Source: Paenibacillus sp. BIC5C1
GTDB lineage: Bacteria > Bacillota > Bacilli > Paenibacillales > Paenibacillaceae
Assembly: GCF_032399705.1 (NCBI RefSeq)
Contig: NZ_CP135922.1
Span: 7,014,282 to 7,078,281, forward strand
DNA: 64,000 nucleotides
Reading direction: 5' to 3'
Both the position numbers and the translations under genes were made by a program. Below are positions 1 through 7,895 of this stretch, piece by piece. The notes below the pieces were generated by a model. It did no database searches. It was not told where the DNA came from and saw only the letters and a list, made by a program, of their open reading frames with translations. Positions within the stretch are counted from its first letter, which is position 1. Every line of letters begins with the position of its first letter.

Positions 1-306
1 AATTTCATTTATGTATGCTTCGCTGCATGCAAAATACTGCACATCCCGGGAAACTTCTGTGGTTCTGATTATGGAACTATAAAAGGTATTCCGGTATGGA
101 TCCCACTTGGAATAGGGAGAGAGTCTGATCCTGTCTCCATTTAGTGGCTTCAACATTTCAAGCCCAAGATATGTAAACTCGTCAATATTAATTTCGTATA
201 TAGCCTGCCTATCCTCTTGGGACACTGCGACCGTGATTTGATTTACACCATCCGAGGTCTTCCCAAGCGATAACAGCTCCATTACCTGCGTAATGTATGT
301 CTCCAT
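1..306 (-). CDS. Hypothetical protein, C-terminus beyond the window edge
   Basis: An open minus-strand frame runs off the left edge, so only about the first 102 residues are seen. It begins METYITQVMELLSLGK at position 306, with an AGAGGA ribosome binding site about 8 bases upstream. No known domain is recognised. The visible part is hydrophilic and mixed, with no signal peptide or membrane segment. It lies 33 bases downstream of the coiled-coil gene and is probably co-transcribed with it. The function is unknown. Confidence 0.55.
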   Translation of the reverse strand, partial: METYITQVMELLSLGKTSDGVNQITVAVSQEDRQAIYEINIDEFTYLGLEMLKPLNGDRIRLSPYSKWDPYRNTFYSSIIRTTEVSRDVQYFACSEAYINEI

Positions 307-339
307 ACCATTCGTCCTCTCTTCCGATCAGCAATGACT

Positions 340-1065
340 TTAATCGATTGGAGATTCCTCGGTTGTTCCTGCGTTCGATGCAAACGGAGATGTCAATCTG
401 TTAGTAAAGTCATTTACAACATTAAGCAAATGCGTTTTCTCCTGGCGGAGAGCATCGAATTTCTGTTTCATTTGAGTGAGCTCGGATTCATATCTTACAT
501 TCTTCTCCTCAAGCTCGCTGATTCTCTTATTCTTATCGGTAATCATCTCATTGTGCTTCTGAAGCAGGCCGGCATAATTCTGGCGTTCAAGTTCAATTAC
601 ACCTTTAAGCTCCTCATTTTGACCAGACATAGTGGATTGAAGCTCCCGAAAGTCCTCCATTATTTGATCGACCTTCAGATTCTTATCGGCCAGCTTTCGC
701 TCCATCTCCAAAATGCTCTTCTCGCGTTCCTCAATGACCTTGCCCAAGTTCTTTAGGTCTCTGTTCAAACGATCGTTTTGTCCGTTCGAATGGTTTAGTC
801 GATCCTGCAAATCATTATGACTCATTTCGACATGCTGCTTGTCCTTAATCATCTGCTCTACAGCGAATACCAGATCAAGCGAGCTCTTATCCATAAGACC
901 CTTATTGATTAAAACAGAACTTGAAGGCTCTTCCTTCACCTCGGAAGGAGTCGAACTTAGCGACACTTCCTCCTGTGGTTCATCCAAGTCCCTCCTCATG
1001 TCAAGGTCCTCTCTCGATTGTTGCTGCTCAAGTCTACTCTTCTTCTTTTGGAACGGTGAAAACAT
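340..1065 (-). CDS. Coiled-coil protein of unknown function
   Basis: A 241-residue, highly charged protein. The N-terminus (MFSPFQKKK) is basic. Residues 65 to about 225 have the Leu/Glu/Lys/Gln heptad pattern of a long coiled coil. There is no signal peptide, membrane segment or catalytic motif. The start has an AAGGTGAT ribosome binding site 7 bases upstream. It appears to head a two-gene unit with the truncated gene to its left. A structural or scaffold role is plausible from the coiled coil alone, but no family was recognised. It lies in the accessory left end of the window. Confidence 0.7.
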   Translation of the reverse strand: MFSPFQKKKSRLEQQQSREDLDMRRDLDEPQEEVSLSSTPSEVKEEPSSSVLINKGLMDKSSLDLVFAVEQMIKDKQHVEMSHNDLQDRLNHSNGQNDRLNRDLKNLGKVIEEREKSILEMERKLADKNLKVDQIMEDFRELQSTMSGQNEELKGVIELERQNYAGLLQKHNEMITDKNKRISELEEKNVRYESELTQMKQKFDALRQEKTHLLNVVNDFTNRLTSPFASNAGTTEESPID

Positions 1066-1156
1066 ATATTAAATCACCTTTTCTAGGAAAATGTTGATAA
1101 TTGTCGATTTATGGCATATAACCGCATATTTATTATCGGAAATTGAACTTTATTTT

Positions 1157-1387
1157 TTAATATATTCGATAAATAAACATCAGAACGCAGAAAAAAGAGA
1201 CGCCGACATCACTCCAGCGTCTATTGGGGATATTTTCCATGACTCCATCAACCTGTCCTCTGTCGGCGTGGCGAAGGAGATTGCCGTCCTTGATTTTCCC
1301 GCTCTTCCTTGTACGAGCGATTCGGTGAACATAGCTTTCATTTTCTTGGGGAAAATCATAGTACTGATCTAACCGATATTCTCCCAT
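1157..1387 (-). CDS. Small ORF of uncertain coding status
   Basis: A 76-codon frame starts MGEYRLDQYYDFPQ with an AAGGA motif 5 bases before the ATG. It ends with a hydrophobic stretch (VSFFCVLMFIYRIY). It lies 92 bases upstream of the coiled-coil gene on the same strand. A competing 93-codon plus-strand frame covers much of the same DNA. No family is recognised. The ribosome binding site is the main argument for expression. Confidence 0.25.
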   Translation of the reverse strand: MGEYRLDQYYDFPQENESYVHRIARTRKSGKIKDGNLLRHADRGQVDGVMENIPNRRWSDVGVSFFCVLMFIYRIY

Positions 1388-1542
1388 ATCGATCCTTCTC
1401 GCAGTAAGATAAGCTTATTTTCATATATTGACAAATTAATGTGTTAGATTACTAAAAGAAGAATTGCCGATCTATACTAAAGAACGCTGCACAACTGGAT
1501 GCAGGCAGTTATTACGATAAACGTAGTTAGAAAGGAAACCCC

Positions 1543-2538
1543 ATGAATCGTTTCTTGAAGCAATTAATGAAATCATTATTAGCACCAGCGTTCCCCGGTG
1601 GAATCATAACCATTCTGATATTTTATCTTGATTACTTTCAATTCGAACTTGTTGAAAAGTTTCTACTTTTTGCGGCTTTCGTCATTGTACCTCTTGTGAT
1701 TTTACTTATGAACCATGACGAAAAGAATAAACATCAACGAATGGTTTATGCTGCTATTAAATGGCTTCAGTTTCCCGCTGCGCTTCTTACCCTAGCCTCG
1801 GTAATGAGTAGTAAGATGTGGGGGTTAGAAAGTACGGCAATCCCAGGGATTCTGTCCCTTGGGTGGCTACTGTTCACACTGCTGCTTGGCATCTATGGCT
1901 TGACCACTATTGTGATTTCTAAAGGAAACGCAGCGGAAATAGCAATTGGTGCGGGGCTTGTTTATTTTTTTATCGGGGGCATTTGGTTTACCTTATCTCA
2001 ATATCAATTGAACCTCTTCCAAGCTAATCCTGCAACGCACGCGTTAAGCTCGCTCCACTTTCATTTCTCATCTGCCATCGTTCCAATTTTTATTGGTGAA
2101 CTTGGACGCATCATGACGAAGAAAAGCTGGTATCCTTGGGTCGTTGCCATCGATATCATCGGACCCATCTTGATTGCTATTGGTATGATTTTCTCCAAGC
2201 CAATTGAATACATTGGTGTCACTTTGTTCGCCTGTAATATTGTGATTTACACCGCTTATCTCCTTGCTTACTTGAGGAAAAACGCTTTGGATAATAAGGC
2301 GACCTTCTTTTTAGGCCTATCTTGTCTAGCCTTTTACACGGTTGTTGTGCTTTCCATTTTATATCCGCTACTAAAAAAGGTATTTTTCTTAACCATACTT
2401 GATTTCATTCCCGTTTACGGATCTCTGCATGCATTTGGTTTTGTTTTCTGTGGACTGATTGGTTGGGTGTATACGGTAGACTTCATTAAAAGAAAAAAGA
2501 TTGCCAAGGAGAATAGATATGTTGATACATCTATATGA
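1543..2538 (+). CDS. YndJ-like integral membrane protein
   Basis: A 331-residue polytopic membrane protein with about nine to ten hydrophobic segments from residue 15 to 315 and a basic C-terminal tail (FIKRKKIAKENR). The segment ALSSLHFHFSSAIVPIFIG, a His-rich motif inside a helix, resembles the conserved part of the Bacillus YndJ family, whose biochemical function is unknown. The start is supported by AAAGGA 7 bases upstream. It is monocistronic and divergent from the coiled-coil unit. The family call is from memory of the motif. Confidence 0.65.
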   Translation: MNRFLKQLMKSLLAPAFPGGIITILIFYLDYFQFELVEKFLLFAAFVIVPLVILLMNHDEKNKHQRMVYAAIKWLQFPAALLTLASVMSSKMWGLESTAIPGILSLGWLLFTLLLGIYGLTTIVISKGNAAEIAIGAGLVYFFIGGIWFTLSQYQLNLFQANPATHALSSLHFHFSSAIVPIFIGELGRIMTKKSWYPWVVAIDIIGPILIAIGMIFSKPIEYIGVTLFACNIVIYTAYLLAYLRKNALDNKATFFLGLSCLAFYTVVVLSILYPLLKKVFFLTILDFIPVYGSLHAFGFVFCGLIGWVYTVDFIKRKKIAKENRYVDTSI

Positions 2539-2692
2539 GTGATTACATACAAAACATGAATTGGTGAATGTGATTTTTAGGCTAACCAATCGGCTTTAAT
2601 GAAGTAGTTTAGCCAGGTTCGTGCTATAATGGTGTTTACCTGATTAACATTCATCATTCTGCCGAGATGGCGATGATTAAGGAGATTGTACT

Positions 2693-3145
2693 TTGACGAA
2701 CAACCATGATATTGGAGCAGTTAACGAACTACCGGAAAACTTTGAAGAGCTCAAACGGGCGAGCAAAGGGACAGCAAACTGGAGAGAAAGACTTAATGCG
2801 GTGAATGAATTGGGGAACTGGGATACAGCCCCTACCATTAAATTGCTGCAAAATGTTTTGACAAATGACCAAGTGTTCCAAGTGCGCGAAGCCGCATATC
2901 TCAAGCTCAAGCAGTTGGATGAAGATGTACAAATGCCTGCTAAAAATAAGGGCGAGCTGTTTAAGGGCCTTAACAAAATTTTGCTACGGATTAAAAAAAG
3001 CCTTCCTGCAGATCACTCATTTGAGCAATTTAAGGAAAAACTGCAAAAGACACGTCTGGATATTTATGATACTTACGAGGGCGACAAAGATGCTGAGTTC
3101 GACTCTTGGCTCCATGGAATTTGGGAGTCACTAGGTAGAAAATAG
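2693..3145 (+). CDS. HEAT-repeat protein
   Basis: A 150-residue soluble protein translated from a TTG codon, supported by AAGGAG 8 bases upstream. Residues 25-75 (WRERLNAVNELGNWDTAPTI, then a run ending in VREAAYLKLKQL) form HEAT-type helical repeats, which usually mediate protein-protein contacts. The second half is Lys/Leu-rich and probably helical. No catalytic motif is seen and the binding partner is unknown. A strong terminator follows at 3276. Confidence 0.65.
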   Translation: MTNNHDIGAVNELPENFEELKRASKGTANWRERLNAVNELGNWDTAPTIKLLQNVLTNDQVFQVREAAYLKLKQLDEDVQMPAKNKGELFKGLNKILLRIKKSLPADHSFEQFKEKLQKTRLDIYDTYEGDKDAEFDSWLHGIWESLGRK

Positions 3146-3275
3146 CCGTCGTTCAAGCTACAATGTAGTCTTTACACAGTCTCCATCGGGCTGATTTGAT
3201 ATTGTAACTTTAACTCGACCCTTTGCTTTAACACTATCGCTACTATACCGTTCACCGTATAATAGCTGAGTACAA

Positions 3276-3309
3276 AGCCACTCCAAAAAATGGAGTGGCT
3301 TCTTTATTT
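3276..3309 (+). terminator. Rho-independent terminator
   Basis: Perfect 10-bp stem AGCCACTCCA / TGGAGTGGCT with an AAAAA loop, followed by the T-rich TCTTTATTTCTT. It lies 130 bases after the HEAT-repeat gene. Confidence 0.8.
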
Positions 3310-3411
3310 CTTGTTATTTTGATTGTCACCAGATTTTATCTCACTCTTTGGCACCCATTATCCACCGTCTTAGCCCCAAATTCTTATTTTCTTCATGCTT
3401 CGTCAACAAGC

Positions 3412-3585
3412 CTAGCGTTCCCTACTTATTCGTTCAAGATCAAGCGTCAGGGTCACTTTCATCAGATATGGGTTAATTTTTTTCTCTAAAAAGTTGCTAC
3501 CAATACCAGATTGCTTGAAGCCACCGAAAGGGAACCGAACATCGAGACCCTGCACAGCAGCTGTATTAATTATTGTCGTTCCAGC
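3412..3585 (-). pseudogene. Aldehyde dehydrogenase C-terminal fragment
   Basis: The minus strand encodes AGTTIINTAAVQGLDVRFPF, then GGFKQSGIG and a tail ending in a stop at 3412. PFGGFKQSGIG is the conserved C-terminal signature of NAD(P)-dependent aldehyde dehydrogenases. The roughly 420 residues that should precede it, including the catalytic Cys and Glu, are absent. The frame is cut by TAA at 3586-3588, which is the end of the att-like repeat CGTATCATAAGTAA. This is a non-functional remnant whose break coincides exactly with the proposed cassette boundary. Confidence 0.8.
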
Positions 3586-3605
3586 TTACTTATGATACGT
3601 TTCTC
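3586..3605 (-). repeat. SCC-type att direct repeat, distal copy
   Basis: On the minus strand this reads GAGAAACGTATCATAAGTAA. It would encode the typical end of RlmH (E-T-Y-H-K-stop) and resembles the staphylococcal SCC attachment core (TATCATAAGTAA). It is in the same orientation as the real rlmH 3' end at 6940-6957, which reads GAACCGTATCATAAATAG. Twelve of the last 14 bases are identical. Confidence 0.65.
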
Positions 3606-3626
3606 CGTATCATAAGTAGAGCGAAA
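3605..3626 (+). repeat. Cassette terminal inverted repeat, left copy
   Basis: Plus-strand CCGTATCATAAGTAGAGCGA (continuing AA) matches the minus-strand sequence at 6933-6954 over 22 bases with a single A/G difference. It abuts the direct-repeat copy head to head. Together they form a 12-bp perfect palindromic arm pair (3588-3599 and 3606-3617) around TTTCTC. This is the arrangement described for SCC element termini. Confidence 0.65.
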
Positions 3627-4128
3627 TCGAAGGAACCCCACGATTGACTTCTTTGTGTAACTGTATCAAAAGACAGTCTGCCGATCTGGTCTTGGACACT
3701 GCGCTGGCGAACGGCGCACTGCCCTCTCCTATTAAGATAGCCAATGGTGGCCCCTAGCATGTGCTATAAGCAGCAATCGCCACGAACATCGCATGATGAA
3801 TTGGATACGTTTATCGAATGGCTGCAATTGAGGGATTAACAAACCGAAAAGCGAGCTATTCTCTTTGTGTGTCTTTTTTATCGCGTACTACTTTAGTAGG
3901 ATTACAAACTCATATGATTCAACTTATGATGACTTGTAGAGTCGAATCATAGGAGCTTTTTGCGCGGAGAAAGAAGGGTTATGTTACAGAATTCATAAAT
4001 TACGGCACTTCAAAAAGTAGTCGTTTGTCTTTGGTGTTTGTGCTGGTGTCCAGATTACGGCACAGAGCAAGCGTACGCTATGCTCTTAACTTGGAAAGTA
4101 TATATCACGATAAAAAGGCGGAATCGTA
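3627..4128. other. Intergenic region with gene debris
   Basis: There is no convincing gene here. Two short plus-strand frames look like debris: one ends ALANGALPSPIKIANGGP near 3750, and one of 26 residues (MCYKQQSPRTSHDELDTFIE, then six more) lies at 3759-3839. Neither has a recognisable family or a clear ribosome binding site. The region presumably contains the promoter of the downstream SLH gene. Confidence 0.4.
3913..3961 (+). terminator. Possible stem-loop terminator
   Basis: TATGATTCAACT pairs with AGTCGAATCATA (one mismatch) across a 15-base loop. It is followed within six bases by CTTTTT. No clear gene lies directly upstream, so it may terminate relict transcription inside the cassette. 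Confidence 0.35.
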
Positions 4129-6750
4129 ATGGAGAATAAAAACAAACGGTTTGAATCAACGATGAGTTTACGAAAAATACTTGTATTTCTAGTTATACTT
4201 GCAATAGCACTTCCTGTAACCGGTACGGCTTCTGCAGACGCTCCACCTTCACTTGTTATGACTACTACAACCTCCAACATAACGCTGCCCAGCAGCGGTA
4301 CCGTGACGCTCTCTGCGAATGTGACTTTTACTGGGGGGACCGCCCCTACAGGCTGGATTGAGACCACACTGACTACACCCAGCGGCTTATTAACTGCTCC
4401 CCTTTATGTCTCTGGAAATAAGTCAATTACTGTGTCAACCACTCTCCCCACCACTGGACGGATAGCCGGCACGTATATCTGGACTGCAAGCTTTACTGAT
4501 GATGTTATTTCGGACAATAATACTTCCAGTAATCAAGTCCAAACTATCGTGAACGCGGCACCTACTACCCTTGCAACCGGCACCGCCACCACTACCTCCG
4601 CCACGATCGGATCGTTCGACACGTTGCTCAGGTCTTCCGTGGACCTAACCGGAGGGTATTATCCGACCGGTACCATTACATTCAGTCTGTCAGCTCCCGG
4701 CGGAGCCACTGTTGATACTGAGACAGTCACTGTTAATGGAAATGGAACTTATACGACTCCAACAGGATTCACCCTTACCCCCTCAGAGGCGGTAACCGGC
4801 ACGTATACCTGGAATGTAACCTACTCTGGCGATTCTAACAATATCGCTTCCACCTCTTCCAGCGACTGTTCTGTAACGGTAACTCCCCAACAGGCAGACC
4901 TCAGCATCACCAATACGGTGAGTAACGCAACACCAAATGTTGGAGACACAATAGCGTTCACCATTACTGCTACAAATAATGGGCCTGACAGTGCAACAGG
5001 TGTCGTTGTAACCGATTTGCTGCCTGCCGGTCTGACATTCGTAGCTGCAACGCCAAGTCAAGGAACCTACTCATCAATAATAGGAACTTGGTCTATCGGA
5101 GCTGTCTCGGTAGCTTCTCCTGTATCTCTCATGCTCCAAGCCAGAGTTGTCTCGCTGGATGCGCAAACAAACACAGCGACAATATCGCACGCTGATCAGA
5201 CCGACCCAGACACAACCAACAATTCGGCATCGGTAACGGTAACTTCCACAGCCCCAACCTATACGGTCACCTTTGACTCCCAGGGCGGAAGTCCAGTATC
5301 CAATATTAGCGGCGTTACCTCAGGCTCCACAATAATCGCACCAGCTGCACCTACATTATCAGGCTATACATTTATTGGCTGGTATAAGGAAGCCTCCTAT
5401 ACGAACGCATGGACATACAACGTAGATACCGTAACCGATAACCTCACCCTATTTGCTAAGTGGAAGTACAATGGAGGCGGTGGAGGCGGTGGAGGTGGTA
5501 GCAGTAGCGGCAGTAGCAGTAGCGGCAGTAACGGCAGTAGCAGTAGCAGTAGCAGCAATCCCCCTATCACGTCGACTTACTATGCAGATATATCTGGAAC
5601 CGGCCTATCAGGCACTACCCTTCCTATTATTACAAATACGGAGGCAGGAAGTGCGGCAGTAGACCTGAGAGCCCTTGGGGAAAGTATGCCCATTGAAGAG
5701 GAAACGATCATTATCACGATACCTTCCATCCCTGGTGTGAATGCTTTTACCCTGGGGATTCCCGTTGATTACCTGTCCGCGCCAGATAGGAAAAGGGTTT
5801 TAGTCTTAAATACCAATACAGGCAGTATAACTCTTCCTGCGGGTATGTTGGCAAATATCAGGGGATTAGAAGGACAGAAAGCAGAAATCACCATCAGCCA
5901 GGGTGATAAATCAGGTATGCCTGACAGCGTAAAGACAGCCATAGGCGAAAGGCCGCTGATTCAACTGACAGTGAGTATAGGTGGAAAGCAGATCGAGTGG
6001 AATAATCCCAATGCACCGGTCATGATATCCATCCCCTATACACCGAAAGCGGACGAACTTGCATACCCTGAAAGCATTGTTATCTGGTACATCGATGGTG
6101 ACGGCAAAGCGGTCTCCATACCAAACGGACGATATAACCCGGTCACAGAAAGCGTGAGTTTTGCCGCCACCCATTTCAGCAACTACGCCGTAAGCTACAA
6201 TCTAGTTAGCTTTAAGGATGTGGCAGCAGGCACGTGGTATGGCAAAGCGGTATCCTTTATAGCTGCAAGAGAGATTACCACTGGTACAAGCGACGGGAAT
6301 TACAACCCGGATACCAACCTGAACCGTGGAGAATTCCTTGTCATGCTGATGAAGTCATATGGCATAGCAGCGGATACTAATCCGAAGGATAACTTCTCTG
6401 ATGCAGGCAGCACCTACTATACCGGCTATCTTGCAGCGGCAAAACGGCTCGGCATATCCTCAGGCGCGGGTAACAATAGCTTCACACCTGAAAAGGATAT
6501 CACACGCCAGGAAATGTTCACCCTGCTCTATAATGCCTTGAAGGTTATCGGAAAACTTCCACAAGGTAATACCGATAAGACGCTCTCTGATTTCACCGAC
6601 GCCAGTCTGATCGATTCCTGGGCGCAAGAAGCCATGACTTTGCTGGTCGAAACAGGAAGCATCGGCGGCAGCGCCGGAAAGCTCACCCCCACAGGCACGA
6701 CTACAAGGGCGGAAATGGCGCAGGTGCTCTATAATCTGTTAGCGAAATAG
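4129..6750 (+). CDS. Large SLH-anchored modular surface protein
   Basis: An 873-residue secreted protein. A signal peptide occupies residues 1 to about 36 (ILVFLVILAIALPVTGTASA). Two Ig-like beta-rich modules follow (about 40-250), then a DUF11-type repeat (about 255-370, QADLSITNTVSNATPNVGDT) and a Listeria-Bacteroides/InlB B-repeat (about 378-447, VTFDSQGG...GYTFIGWY...LFAKW). After a Gly/Ser-only linker (about 450-480) comes an unassigned domain and three SLH motifs (about 695-873). The SLH triplet should bind pyruvylated secondary cell-wall polymer. The other modules suggest an adhesin or S-layer-associated role. The start has AAGGCGG 8 bases upstream. It is the only intact gene in the proposed cassette. 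Confidence 0.85.
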   Translation: MENKNKRFESTMSLRKILVFLVILAIALPVTGTASADAPPSLVMTTTTSNITLPSSGTVTLSANVTFTGGTAPTGWIETTLTTPSGLLTAPLYVSGNKSITVSTTLPTTGRIAGTYIWTASFTDDVISDNNTSSNQVQTIVNAAPTTLATGTATTTSATIGSFDTLLRSSVDLTGGYYPTGTITFSLSAPGGATVDTETVTVNGNGTYTTPTGFTLTPSEAVTGTYTWNVTYSGDSNNIASTSSSDCSVTVTPQQADLSITNTVSNATPNVGDTIAFTITATNNGPDSATGVVVTDLLPAGLTFVAATPSQGTYSSIIGTWSIGAVSVASPVSLMLQARVVSLDAQTNTATISHADQTDPDTTNNSASVTVTSTAPTYTVTFDSQGGSPVSNISGVTSGSTIIAPAAPTLSGYTFIGWYKEASYTNAWTYNVDTVTDNLTLFAKWKYNGGGGGGGGGSSSGSSSSGSNGSSSSSSSNPPITSTYYADISGTGLSGTTLPIITNTEAGSAAVDLRALGESMPIEEETIIITIPSIPGVNAFTLGIPVDYLSAPDRKRVLVLNTNTGSITLPAGMLANIRGLEGQKAEITISQGDKSGMPDSVKTAIGERPLIQLTVSIGGKQIEWNNPNAPVMISIPYTPKADELAYPESIVIWYIDGDGKAVSIPNGRYNPVTESVSFAATHFSNYAVSYNLVSFKDVAAGTWYGKAVSFIAAREITTGTSDGNYNPDTNLNRGEFLVMLMKSYGIAADTNPKDNFSDAGSTYYTGYLAAAKRLGISSGAGNNSFTPEKDITRQEMFTLLYNALKVIGKLPQGNTDKTLSDFTDASLIDSWAQEAMTLLVETGSIGGSAGKLTPTGTTTRAEMAQVLYNLLAK

Positions 6751-6771
6751 ATAAATATAACGTATTAAAGA

Positions 6772-6803
6772 ACAGGCCGCGAGCCAAACAACTCGCGGCC
6801 TGT
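6772..6803 (+). terminator. Strong stem-loop after the SLH gene
   Basis: Perfect 12-bp stem ACAGGCCGCGAG / CTCGCGGCCTGT with an 8-base loop, 21 bases after the stop codon. No T-run follows, so it may act as a weak terminator or as an mRNA 3'-end stabiliser. Confidence 0.55.
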
Positions 6804-6859
6804 CTGCCGCTAGGGAGCATTTTCATGTTAGTTTAACATCATGAATCGAGCCTGTAATA

Positions 6860-6893
6860 GCAAAAATCCACAACCTCACGCGGTTGTGGATTT
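6860..6893 (-). terminator. Terminator for rlmH
   Basis: Read on the minus strand, AAATCCACAACC / GGTTGTGGATTT forms a 12-bp perfect stem with a 6-base loop and runs into TTTTTGC. It lies 46 bases downstream of the rlmH stop, and the tRNA-like fragment lies between them. Confidence 0.75.
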
Positions 6894-6896
6894 ACA

Positions 6897-6924
6897 TGGT
6901 GGAGCCGAGGGGTGTTGAACCCCT
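6897..6924 (-). other. tRNA/tmRNA 3'-end-like fragment
   Basis: On the minus strand this gives a 5-bp T-stem (AGGGG/CCCCT) with a TTCAACA loop, then CGGCTCC, A and CCA. That is exactly the layout of a T-arm, 3' acceptor strand, discriminator and encoded CCA. The rest of a tRNA or tmRNA is absent, because upstream DNA is the end of rlmH. Such fragments are typical scars of integration into tRNA or tmRNA genes, but the parent gene is not in this window. Confidence 0.5.
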
Positions 6925-6939
6925 GAAAGTATTTTCGCT

Positions 6940-7419
6940 CTATTTATGATACGGTTCATTCCGATTGATCTTCACCGCGCGATAAATCTGCTCCACCAGT
7001 ACCAGCCGCATGAGCTGATGCGGCAGGGTCATGCGCCCGAAGCTCAAGCGCTGCTTCGCGCGGCGCAATACCTCATCGGAGAGCCCATGGCTTCCTCCGA
7101 TGACAAACACGACATGGCTCGTCCCATACGTGCCGAGCTTGTCGATCTCCATAGCCAGCTCCTCGGAACTCCAGAGCTGGCCGTCCAATGCGAGCGCAAC
7201 GACATGCGCCTCGCTCTTCACATGCGCGAGGATGCGTTCACCCTCGCGCTCCTTCACCGCCCGCACCTCAGCTTCGCTCAGGGTGTCGGGCGCTTTTTCG
7301 TCTGCGACCTCGATCATCTGAAACTTGATGTACGGGGCGAGTCGCTTGGCATATTCCTGAATGCCCAGCGTCAAATATTTTTCCTTCAGTTTGCCTACGC
7401 CAATAATCTGAATCAACAT
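6940..7419 (-). CDS. rlmH: 23S rRNA pseudouridine-1915 N3-methyltransferase
   Basis: A 159-residue SPOUT-class methyltransferase that modifies pseudouridine 1915 in helix 69 of 23S rRNA. It has the family start ([15 protein letters not shown]), the SAM-knot segment [14 protein letters not shown], and [17 protein letters not shown] near the end. It finishes with the invariant-type YHK tail. The length is normal for RlmH. AGGAGG precedes the start by about 11 bases. The last codons form the att-like sequence shared with 3586-3605, so any insertion there would leave the protein intact. Confidence 0.97.
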   Translation of the reverse strand: MLIQIIGVGKLKEKYLTLGIQEYAKRLAPYIKFQMIEVADEKAPDTLSEAEVRAVKEREGERILAHVKSEAHVVALALDGQLWSSEELAMEIDKLGTYGTSHVVFVIGGSHGLSDEVLRRAKQRLSFGRMTLPHQLMRLVLVEQIYRAVKINRNEPYHK

Positions 7420-7589
7420 GAAGATTCATTCCTCCTAATCGTTCTGCGAAATAATCTATAAGTAAGATGCTTCAAGCCCATCGTTTGTTCCAATAAATAA
7501 AGCTAACGAACTCCTCACACCTTAGCTAGCTCCATTTCGTCTCCTTTAAATCTAAAGAATCTGAGACACGCTATTACAGGCAAAACACG

Positions 7590-7623
7590 CCAAAAACACA
7601 AAAAGAGCGCTCCGACACGCTCT
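7590..7623 (-). terminator. Terminator downstream of the CxxH/CxxC gene
   Basis: Minus strand AGAGCG-TGTCGGAG-CGCTCT followed by TTTTTGTGTTTTTG. It lies about 90 bases past the small gene at 7716 and separates it from rlmH. Confidence 0.65.
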
Positions 7624-7715
7624 CTTTGCTCCTTACCTGTGATGTTCATACCGGATGGCAGGCGAGCGAGTGCATCCATGACAGACGCACCAACTGCGGA
7701 TGCCTACACAGTACG

Positions 7716-7883
7716 CTAGACGACCAGATACTCGGCCTTTTGTTCGCACTCGGCGCACTTCGCAGGCGGGTCCCAATCGGCAAATTCCGTCTCCTTCAGA
7801 TCAACGATATCCGGAGCGTCCTCATACTCATCAACAAACATGTCGATGGCGATGTCCACGTGTTCTTTGCATACAACGTACAT
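7716..7883 (-). CDS. CxxH/CxxC small protein (BA_5709/YyzF-type)
   Basis: A 55-residue protein beginning MYVVCKEHVDIAIDMF and ending with a CAEC motif (AKCAECEQKAEYLVV). The paired CKEH and CAEC motifs suggest a small metal-binding fold. This matches the CxxH/CxxC family that sits next to rlmH in Bacillus (yyzF position). AAAGGA lies about 11 bases before this ATG. An in-frame ATG four codons upstream (7895) directly abuts that motif and is less likely. The function is unknown. Confidence 0.75.
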   Translation of the reverse strand: MYVVCKEHVDIAIDMFVDEYEDAPDIVDLKETEFADWDPPAKCAECEQKAEYLVV

Positions 7884-7895
7884 CCGTTCAAGCAT

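Larger units (their letters stand above)
3586..6957. mobile_element. SCC-like cassette inserted at the rlmH 3' end (no recombinase)
   Basis: The segment between the two att-like repeats is about 3.35 kb and is bounded by direct repeats (3586-3605; 6940-6957) and 22-bp inverted repeats (3605-3626; 6933-6954). It lies at the rlmH 3' end, the known insertion site of staphylococcal SCC elements. It carries one large surface-protein gene and no ccr-type serine recombinase, so it would be a non-autonomous or decayed cassette. The repeats are seen directly. The mobility is inferred. Confidence 0.55.

Noticed and set aside
3295..3489. 64-codon plus-strand frame
   Set aside because: It starts inside the terminator at 3276 and is antisense to the ALDH remnant.
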